Source: CAZSLZ01 sp964607865
GTDB lineage: Bacteria > Vulcanimicrobiota > JAJTBE01 > CAZSLZ01
Length of the DNA stretch: 20,753 nucleotides
Direction: 5' to 3'
Assembly (NCBI GenBank): GCA_964607865.1
Contig: CAZSLZ010000044.1
Location: forward strand, 1 to 20,753
This document shows, piece by piece, positions 15,368 to 20,753 of this stretch (the stretch's first letter is position 1; each line of letters begins with the position of its first letter). Under the pieces are notes generated by a model that worked only from the letters and a program-made list of their open reading frames with translations, ran no database searches and was not told the origin of the DNA. A program made the position numbers and the translations under genes.

Positions 15368-15396
15368 TCGAGCCCGGATAGCCGGGCTCGATTTTT
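15366..15396 (+). terminator. Strong palindrome with plus-strand T-run between the cyclophilin and methyltransferase genes
   Basis: AATCGAGCCCGG (15366-15377) and CCGGGCTCGATT (15382-15393) form a perfect 12-bp stem with a 4-base loop. TTTTT follows on the plus strand. Both neighbouring genes are on the minus strand, where no T-run follows the stem immediately. It probably separates their transcripts, but its clear orientation is to the plus strand. Confidence 0.65.
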
Positions 15397-15415
15397 CTAA
15401 ATATGTTTTAATTTC

Positions 15416-16036
15416 TTAAGGTACCACACTATTTTTCCTGGTATTTTTTTCTACTTCTCTATTCTGCAGTTCCTTGGGAAGTTGGCCGGTGATTTCCACT
15501 GTCTGTATGACGTCGCCTTTTTCAATTTTAAAAGCCACTGGCATCCCCTCGGTTACTTCTCCGAATACGGTATAATTACCATCCAGTTGGTTTACCTCGT
15601 CCAGGGTGATATAGAATTGAGAACCGGCGCTGTCGGGGTCTGCAGAGCGCGCCATGGCCAGGGCGCCCAGTTTATGGGGTTTATCGTTAAACTCGGCGGG
15701 AATGGAATAACCTGGGCCTCCGGTGCCAGTTCCCTGGGGGTCGCCGCCCTGAATTACGAAGCCCGGTTCTACGCGGTGGAAAGTGAGCCCATCATAGAAG
15801 TTTGAGCGTGCCAATTCCACAAAATTCAGAACCGTGTTGGGGGCAACATCAGGATAAAATTTTCCTTTAATATCGCCTTTGTCAGTTTTAATAATGAATC
15901 CCAGTTCAGCTTCTTCCAGGTTTATTGTTTTCTTCATATCCTTTTCTGGCTTTGTGGCCTCTTCTACGGCCTGGTCCTGGCAACCCGCCACAAATAATAG
16001 TATTACTGCCATTAAGAGAACAAATATTTTTTTCAT
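15416..16036 (-). CDS. Lipoprotein cyclophilin-type peptidyl-prolyl cis-trans isomerase
   Basis: A 206-residue exported foldase. Residues 1-19 are a lipoprotein signal (MKKIFVLLMA start, lipobox VAGC with Cys19), so the mature protein is membrane-anchored outside the cytoplasm. A ~25-residue charged linker follows. The cyclophilin domain (~46-188) has FHRVEPGFVIQGGDP (86-100), with the catalytic Arg and the Phe/Gln of the proline pocket. GALAMARS, AGSQFYITL and LDGNYTVFGEV follow. As in many short bacterial cyclophilins, the vertebrate drug-binding Trp is replaced (Tyr in GNYTVFG). It catalyses cis-trans isomerisation of X-Pro bonds in exported proteins. Start ATG has GAGGTG 6 bases upstream. 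It is monocistronic and divergent from pheS. A short Lys/Arg-rich tail (RNREVEKNTRKNSVVP) ends the protein. Confidence 0.95.
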   Translation of the reverse strand: MKKIFVLLMAVILLFVAGCQDQAVEEATKPEKDMKKTINLEEAELGFIIKTDKGDIKGKFYPDVAPNTVLNFVELARSNFYDGLTFHRVEPGFVIQGGDPQGTGTGGPGYSIPAEFNDKPHKLGALAMARSADPDSAGSQFYITLDEVNQLDGNYTVFGEVTEGMPVAFKIEKGDVIQTVEITGQLPKELQNREVEKNTRKNSVVP

Positions 16037-16143
16037 TTTTTCACCTCAATATATTGTTTTATATCGGTATTTATTAAAAAGTTGCTATTTTCCTACCTGA
16101 GTACAGGAATTTTAAAATTGAACCTTCGATTTAAAGGAATAAC

Positions 16144-16182
16144 AACATTATAAAAGAACAACTTTTTTACTCTTATAATGTT
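16144..16182. promoter_or_regulatory. Inverted repeat with TATAAT in both arms, upstream of pheS
   Basis: AACATTATAA (16144-16153) and TTATAATGTT (16173-16182) are a perfect 10-bp inverted repeat with a 19-base spacer. The right arm carries a consensus -10 TATAAT (16174-16179) facing pheS, and the left arm the same hexamer facing the cyclophilin gene. No good -35 box is at the right distance on either side. It could be divergent -10 elements, an operator, or both. Confidence 0.4.
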
Positions 16183-16194
16183 TCGATTTAATCA

Positions 16195-16220
16195 AGAATA
16201 TTCCGTTCTGGAATATTTTT
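16195..16220 (+). promoter_or_regulatory. Leader hairpin with T-run just before pheS (possible attenuator)
   Basis: AATATTCC (16197-16204) pairs with GGAATATT (16210-16217) around a GTTCT loop. The stem extends by G:U and A:U pairs and is followed by TTTT. It lies about 30 bases before the pheS start. pheST operons are often attenuated, but no T-box sequence and no well-supported Phe-rich leader peptide is visible, so the regulatory role is a guess. Confidence 0.4.
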
Positions 16221-16250
16221 ATAAGTTAATAAAGTCATGTTGGAGGTCTT

Positions 16251-17270
16251 ATGAAATCGCAATTGGAAGAGCTGAAGAAACAAGCTCTGGATATGATTGA
16301 AAAAGCAAATACTGTTGAAGAACTTGAGGATATTAAAGTCAAATTTCTGGGCAAAAAAGGTGAGTTGACCCATTTACTCAAAGGATTGGGCAGGCTGCCT
16401 GCCGGGGAAAGGCCCCTGATGGGCAAAATGGCAAATGAGGTTAAGGAAGCTATTACCCAATCTCTGGATTCCAGCCTTGAAAGAATTGAAAAAAAGCAGC
16501 TGGAAGAAAAAATTATGCACGAAAGCCTGGATATAACCCTTCCCGGCAGAAAAATATCACCGGGCAGGCTTCATCCCATAACCAAAACACTTCGGGAAAT
16601 AAAAGATGTTTTCCGGGGCATGGGTTTTATGGTGGTGGAAGGCCCCGAGGTGGAAACTGAATACAATAATTTCGAGGCTCTTAACATACCTGCAGATCAC
16701 GCCTCCCGGGATATGTGGGATTCCTTCTACTTCGGCAACAGCCTGCTGCTTCGTTCCCATACCTCGCCGGTTCAGGCAAGGGTTATGCAGAAAACCAGGC
16801 CTCCGGTGAAGATAATTGCACCGGGAAAATGTTATCGCCGTGATGCTGTGGATGCAACCCATCACTGGACATTTTTCCAGGTGGAAGCCCTGCTGGTGGA
16901 TGAAAAAACTACTTTTGCAGATTTAAAAGGAGCCCTTCTGGATTTTGCGCGGCGGATGTTCGGCAAAGAAAGAAGAGCCAAATTCATTCCTTCGTATTTT
17001 CCTTTCACTGAACCTTCGGCGGAAATAACCATTGATTGTTTTGCATGTAAGGGCGAAGGGTGCCGTATTTGTAAACAAAGCGGATGGATAGAAATCGGCG
17101 GAGCCGGCATGGTTAACCCCAATGTGCTCACCGAGGTGGGCTATGACCCCGAAAAATATACCGGTTATGCATTTGGAATGGGTGTGGAACGCATAGCTAT
17201 GCTTAAATATGAAATAGAAGACATCAGATTATACTATGAAAACGATGTGCGGTTTTTAAGGCAGTTCTAA
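16251..17270 (+). CDS. pheS: Phenylalanine--tRNA ligase alpha subunit
   Basis: A 339-residue catalytic subunit of the alpha2-beta2 phenylalanyl-tRNA synthetase. It activates Phe with ATP and loads it on tRNA-Phe. Residues 1-90 form the N-terminal coiled coil that contacts tRNA (FLGKKGELT at 32-40). The class II core follows: RLHPITKTLREI (motif 1 region, from 106), PGKCYRRDAVDATHHWTFFQ (motif 2, 191-210) and GMGVERIAML (motif 3, 309-318). A CFACKGEGCRICKQSGWIEI insert (263-282) with two CxxC-like pairs occurs in many bacterial PheS. Start ATG has GGAGG 4-5 bases upstream. Length is normal. pheT follows after 43 bases, so the two form an operon. All catalytic motifs are intact. Confidence 0.98.
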   Translation: MKSQLEELKKQALDMIEKANTVEELEDIKVKFLGKKGELTHLLKGLGRLPAGERPLMGKMANEVKEAITQSLDSSLERIEKKQLEEKIMHESLDITLPGRKISPGRLHPITKTLREIKDVFRGMGFMVVEGPEVETEYNNFEALNIPADHASRDMWDSFYFGNSLLLRSHTSPVQARVMQKTRPPVKIIAPGKCYRRDAVDATHHWTFFQVEALLVDEKTTFADLKGALLDFARRMFGKERRAKFIPSYFPFTEPSAEITIDCFACKGEGCRICKQSGWIEIGGAGMVNPNVLTEVGYDPEKYTGYAFGMGVERIAMLKYEIEDIRLYYENDVRFLRQF

Positions 17271-17313
17271 AAAAAAGTAATTTAATATACAATTCGATTT
17301 TCAGGAGGATAAA

Positions 17314-19686
17314 ATGAGAGTACCCCTTAGTTGGTTAAAAGATTATATTGACATAGATGTTTCCGGTGAGGAATTGGCGGAAAAATTGACTTCTATTGGA
17401 GTTTCTGTGGAACTGGTGGAATATATCAGCCCTGAGGTAACCGGTGTAACCACGGGACATATCAGAAAAATCCGTCCTCACCCCAATGCAGATAAACTTG
17501 TTCTGTGCGATGTGGATGCTGGAACCGGTGAATTGCTGCAGATAGTTACCGGCGCCCCGAATGTCCGGGAAGGGCATAAAGTTCCGGTAGCTCTCCACGG
17601 CGCTAACCTGGCTGGCGGATTAAAGATAAAGAAATCGAAACTCCGGGGTGAAACATCCGAAGGCATGCTGTGCTCGGCAAAGGAACTGGGCCTGGATATT
17701 AAAGACCTTCCCCAGGATCAACGGGAAGGGGTAATGTTACTGCCCGAAGATACAAAACCAGGAACTGATCTGATTGAAGCATTCTGCCTGCATGATCCCA
17801 TACTGATTGTAGAAACTTTTGCCAATCGCCCCGATCAGTTAAGCCTGCTGGGCATTGCCCGTGAAGTGGGAGCTGCCCTGGGTAAAACCATCCGGCCCCC
17901 CCTGGTTTCCTATACTGAAACTGATGAAAAAGTTGAAGACAGACTTTCAGTAAAAATTGAAAATTATGAACTTTGCAAAAAATATTCGGGGCGCATAATT
18001 CAGGATATGCCCCTGAAACCCTCTCCCTTGAAGGTGCAGGGCAGGTTAATGGCTGCAGGTATGCGGCCCATAAACAATGTGGTGGATATTACCAACTATG
18101 TTATGATAGAAACAGGGCAACCACTTCACGCTTTTGATTACGACAAGGTGAGCCAGGGCAGAATCATAGTCCGCAGCGCAAAAAATGGTGAAAATATCAC
18201 CACCCTGGATGAAAAAAAACGGGAACTGGATTCCTCCATGCTGGTAATTGCAGGCCCTGAAGAAGCTGTGGCTCTTGCCGGGGTTATGGGAGGGCTCGAC
18301 TCAGAAATCAGTAGTGAAACCACTAACATTCTTCTGGAATCTGCCAGCTTCAACCCAGCTTCCGTTCGGCGGACTTCCATAAAACTGGGTTTGCGTTCGG
18401 AATCTTCCCGGCGTTTTGAAAAAGGAATCGATTACCACCAGGTGGATTTCGCTTCCCGCCGGGCTGCTTACCTGATGAACCAGGCCGGAGGTAAGGTTTT
18501 AAAAGGCGAAGCTGTGGATGCTGTGGAAGCCCCTCAACCGCGGGAAATAAAATTACGGCCGGAGCGTGTTAACCGGATTCTGGGTACCGACCTGAGCAGA
18601 GAAACCATGGTGAATATATTGAAACGCCTTGATTTTCATGTGGGCGGCGATTCTGTACTTAAGGTTACTGTTCCCACAGTCCGCCAGGACATTAGTATGG
18701 AAATTGATCTCATAGAGGAAATTGCCAGGCTATATGGTTATGACAATATCCCCACTACCACCCCAATCGGTGTTTCTGTGGGAGTGGTGGAAGAAGAAAC
18801 TGCTTTTGACGAACGGTTGAGAGATCTTTGTGCCCGTTGCAATCTGTTGGAGTGTATAACTTTGAGCCTTTATGAAGAGAAAAAGGCGAAATTATACGGC
18901 CATAAGTTGGAAAAAATGATGCAGGTAAAAAACCCGATAACCGAGGACCAGGCTTATATGCGGCGCGATGCAGTGCCTCATCTTGTGGATGTGGTAAAAA
19001 GAAATATCTCGGTAAGGGAAAATATATTAAAATTATTTGAAATTTCAAAATTCTATACCAGGAATGATGGCAGGGAACCCCTGGAAAGACGGGAGTTGAC
19101 CCTTTTACTTACCGGCCCGGAAATGACGCCGGGAGTGGATTTTTTCACTCTGAAAGGTATTCTCGCTTACATCTTTGACGATTTGAATATCGATATTTCT
19201 TACCAAATAGGGGAAATCAGTTATTTTCATCCCAATAAAACTGCAGAAATTTTAGCGGATGACACAAAAGTGGGAATAATCGGCGTTATGCACCCACAAT
19301 TACTAATGGAAGAGGAAATTGAACAGGAAATTGTCATAGCCAGGCTGTATCTGGATGAACTCCTCAAATTAACGAAGCAGCCTCATTACAGATCAATTTC
19401 CAGATATCCCAGTGTACAAAGAGACATTGCTATTGTGATGGATGAAAGTATTCCCGCAGGCAACGCCGGAGATATTATCATGAAGAAAGGCAGCCCGTTA
19501 CTGGATGAAGCCTACTGTTTCGATGTTTATACAGGCGAACAGATACCGGCGGGTAAGAAGAGCCTGGCTTTTACCCTTACTTTTTCTGACCCGGAAAAAA
19601 CGCTTACCGATGAAGAAGTAAAAACAAAAATAGATGCCATTTTAGAAGGTTTGTCGGAAGAACTAAATATTACTTTAAGAAGTTAG
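17314..19686 (+). CDS. pheT: Phenylalanine--tRNA ligase beta subunit
   Basis: A 790-residue beta subunit, the usual bacterial length. Domains in order: N-terminal PheT start (MRVPLSWLKDYID) and an EMAP-like tRNA-binding OB fold at ~42-150 (HPNADKLVLCDVD, GMLCSAKELGL). The B3/4 editing domain, which removes mischarged Tyr, is at ~210-385 (PINNVVDITNYVMIETGQPLHAFDYD). B5 is at ~408-485 (TVPTVRQDISMEIDLIEEIARLYGYD), then the inactive class II-like core ~490-690. The C-terminal ferredoxin-fold anticodon-binding domain is ~692-790 (ISRYPSVQRDIAIV ... LTFSDPEKTLTDEEV). AGGAGG lies 6 bases before the ATG. It is cotranscribed with pheS, and the downstream secreted-protein gene begins 24 bases after its stop, so that gene may be in the same transcript. 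Confidence 0.98.
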   Translation: MRVPLSWLKDYIDIDVSGEELAEKLTSIGVSVELVEYISPEVTGVTTGHIRKIRPHPNADKLVLCDVDAGTGELLQIVTGAPNVREGHKVPVALHGANLAGGLKIKKSKLRGETSEGMLCSAKELGLDIKDLPQDQREGVMLLPEDTKPGTDLIEAFCLHDPILIVETFANRPDQLSLLGIAREVGAALGKTIRPPLVSYTETDEKVEDRLSVKIENYELCKKYSGRIIQDMPLKPSPLKVQGRLMAAGMRPINNVVDITNYVMIETGQPLHAFDYDKVSQGRIIVRSAKNGENITTLDEKKRELDSSMLVIAGPEEAVALAGVMGGLDSEISSETTNILLESASFNPASVRRTSIKLGLRSESSRRFEKGIDYHQVDFASRRAAYLMNQAGGKVLKGEAVDAVEAPQPREIKLRPERVNRILGTDLSRETMVNILKRLDFHVGGDSVLKVTVPTVRQDISMEIDLIEEIARLYGYDNIPTTTPIGVSVGVVEEETAFDERLRDLCARCNLLECITLSLYEEKKAKLYGHKLEKMMQVKNPITEDQAYMRRDAVPHLVDVVKRNISVRENILKLFEISKFYTRNDGREPLERRELTLLLTGPEMTPGVDFFTLKGILAYIFDDLNIDISYQIGEISYFHPNKTAEILADDTKVGIIGVMHPQLLMEEEIEQEIVIARLYLDELLKLTKQPHYRSISRYPSVQRDIAIVMDESIPAGNAGDIIMKKGSPLLDEAYCFDVYTGEQIPAGKKSLAFTLTFSDPEKTLTDEEVKTKIDAILEGLSEELNITLRS

Positions 19687-19710
19687 TATTTTGAGAATGG
19701 GAGCTAACGG

Positions 19711-20349
19711 ATGAAAAATTTGAGAAGAATATTTCTGCTGAAGATAATCATAGCCCTGGTGTTTTCCATGCCCGGTTATGCCCAGGAAATTGACATCGGA
19801 GAATTTGACGGGACTACTTATTCAAACCCGACCTTTGGCCTGACGATTTCTTTACCGGCAAAATGGTATGTAATGGACGCCAACGGCAGAAAAATGATTC
19901 TGGCCAAAGGCAAAAAGATGTTGGATTCACGAATGGCCGGAAAAATCGATACCAAGTCACTGAGCAATTTTTTTCTACTCTCTGTATTTCGATACCCGCC
20001 GGACACCAAGGAAAAATTCAATCCATCCTTCGCCGGATTTATAGAAAGCATCAAAGGCCATCCAGATATTACTCCCAGGGATTACCTGATTGAACTGAAA
20101 AAGGGTTTGAGCCAGGTAAAAAAAATCAAGTATGAATTCGTAAAGGATATCTATAACCAGAAGGTGGATGGCAAGGAATTCTGGGTGCTGGAAACCGAAG
20201 CTTCCAAAAACAATAAATCACTTAACCAGAAATATTACGCCCTGGTAAAAAACGATTATGCCCTCTGTTTTATTTTAACCTTCAGAGAAAAAGACAGTGA
20301 AGATAAGAAAAAACTGGAAGAAATAATCACAAATATGAAAATTGAGTAG
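19711..20349 (+). CDS. Secreted protein of unknown function, possibly PsbP/Mog1-like fold
   Basis: A 212-residue exported protein. Residues 1-24 are a signal peptide (MKNLRRIFLLKIIIALVF core, PGYA-Q cleavage). The mature part starts with YSNPTFGLTISLPAKWYV, a pattern (Tyr, FG(L/F), sLP..W) seen at the N-terminus of small PsbP/Mog1/DUF1795-type domains, which are common in secreted bacterial proteins. The mature protein has a single Cys and no recognisable catalytic motif. Charged stretches (KKMLDSRM, KEKDSEDKKKLEE) suggest a soluble protein. ATG at 19711 has GGGAG 7-8 bases upstream. It lies 24 bases after pheT and ends at its own terminator, so it is probably transcribed with pheST, but there is no functional link I can see. 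The fold proposal is low confidence; that it is a real exported protein is well supported. Confidence 0.82.
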   Translation: MKNLRRIFLLKIIIALVFSMPGYAQEIDIGEFDGTTYSNPTFGLTISLPAKWYVMDANGRKMILAKGKKMLDSRMAGKIDTKSLSNFFLLSVFRYPPDTKEKFNPSFAGFIESIKGHPDITPRDYLIELKKGLSQVKKIKYEFVKDIYNQKVDGKEFWVLETEASKNNKSLNQKYYALVKNDYALCFILTFREKDSEDKKKLEEIITNMKIE

Positions 20350-20366
20350 ATCTTTTAGAAATACAC

Positions 20367-20391
20367 AAGCTGGTATAAGCCGGCTTTTTTT
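20367..20391 (+). terminator. Intrinsic terminator of the pheST transcript
   Basis: AAGCTGG (20367-20373) pairs with CCGGCTT (20380-20386, one G:U), with a 6-base loop. Seven T follow. It lies 18 bases after the stop codon of the secreted-protein gene. Confidence 0.9.
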
Positions 20392-20406
20392 ATTTTCAGG
20401 GCAAAA

Positions 20407-20465
20407 AAGGGGCTGTTCCCAAAGGATGGCTCTTTTTAATTTATCTGAAAAACCCGGAATTTTTC
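20407..20465 (+). repeat. Paired intergenic repeat, copy 2 (terminator-like)
   Basis: AAGGGGCTGTTCC-CAAA-GGATGGCTCTTTTT and the following tail match 5564-5622. The stem has one bulged T and G:U pairs. It follows the pheST terminator directly, so it may be a back-up terminator. The rest of the space to 20567 shows no gene. Confidence 0.7.
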
Positions 20466-20567
20466 ATTGGGAGCCCGGTTTACTATCAGGTAACAGCCTT
20501 TTCGCAACAAAATTTTTCCTCAGCCAGGTATCAGACTGCTCGTGAACGAATAACCTGCCTGAAGCCT

Positions 20568-20599
20568 GTCATTACGAGGATTTTCAGGTTGTGGCAACC
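20568..20599 (+). repeat. Solo end unit of the dispersed element
   Basis: GTCATTACGAGGATTTTCAG followed by GTTGTGGCAACC resembles the left end of the composite element (GTCATTGCGAGG ... GTGGCAATC) with no core after it. It precedes a composite copy in the same orientation, the same arrangement as at 2168-2404. Confidence 0.6.
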
Positions 20600-20611
20600 T
20601 AAAGGAATACT

Positions 20612-20726
20612 GTCATTGCGCGCCTGGAAGAGGCGTGGCAATCTCAATTCAGATCTTGTTTGTTTCCAACCCACTTACCTGGGTGGTGCAGGGATCGCCA
20701 CGTCGCTGGCGCTCCTCGCGATGACG
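20612..20726 (+). repeat. Short (internally deleted) copy of the dispersed composite element
   Basis: 115 bp with both ends: GTCATTGCGCGCC on the left and CTCGCGATGACG on the right. The terminal hairpin is CGCCT-GGAAG-AGGCG. The core CAATCTCAATTCAGATC, TCCAACCCACTTACC is present. The central part carrying the two other hairpins of the full copies is missing, so the core joins directly to ATCGCCACGTCGCTGGCGC. Confidence 0.85.
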
Positions 20727-20753
20727 GTTTTTCTTATGAAGTGTTTGCGCACA

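Noticed and set aside
16178..16300. Short ORF starting MFRFNQEYSV with several Phe/Tyr codons, like a pheST leader peptide
   Set aside because: There is no Shine-Dalgarno, it overlaps the start of pheS out of frame, and the aromatic codons follow from the AT-rich hairpin sequence. Not enough to call.

Overview
This window looks like part of a draft or metagenome-assembled chromosome of an uncultured bacterium. It has two runs of N, moderately AT-rich sequence, good GGAGG-type ribosome binding sites, some TTG and GTG starts, and many intrinsic terminators. The envelope genes (a lipoprotein cyclophilin, an AMIN/amidase_3 cell-wall hydrolase, Sec-type signal peptides) and the separate accD-accA and pheS-pheT pairs fit an ordinary peptidoglycan-containing bacterium. 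I cannot assign a phylum; a candidate-phylum lineage is possible but is a guess.

Layout, left to right: a PAS-PAS-HD-GYP cyclic-di-GMP phosphodiesterase (285-2141, +); an AIM24-family protein (2454-3164, -) divergent from a Gly/Ala-rich protein with a tandem 11-residue repeat interrupted by a 100-N gap (3403-4279, +); class II fructose-bisphosphate aldolase (4405-5412, -); an inositol-monophosphatase-family enzyme, a small zinc-ribbon protein and a secreted PDZ-S41 protease homologue (6050-8410, +); accD and accA for the acetyl-CoA carboxyltransferase (8682-10559, -); a secreted N-acetylmuramoyl-L-alanine amidase (10735-12762, -); an Eco57I/TaqI-type adenine DNA methyltransferase crossed by a 10-N gap (13117-15367, -); a lipoprotein cyclophilin (15416-16036, -); then pheS, pheT and a secreted protein of unknown role (16251-20349, +).

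Most genes are housekeeping (glycolysis, fatty-acid initiation, Phe-tRNA charging, cell-wall turnover) or secreted proteins. Four things stand out. (1) A dispersed intergenic element of about 115-180 bp with GTCATYGCGAG terminal inverted repeats occurs in at least five copies or fragments plus short solo ends; its hairpin arms differ between copies but still pair. (2) The 11-residue repeats of the 3403-4279 protein closely resemble the membrane-binding repeats of alpha-synuclein. (3) The S41 protease homologue has lost the Ser, Lys and Gln active-site positions and is probably a pseudoprotease. (4) The DNA methyltransferase appears to be an orphan, with no nuclease domain or neighbouring nuclease. 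Both assembly gaps interrupt reading frames only because the N runs are not multiples of three.
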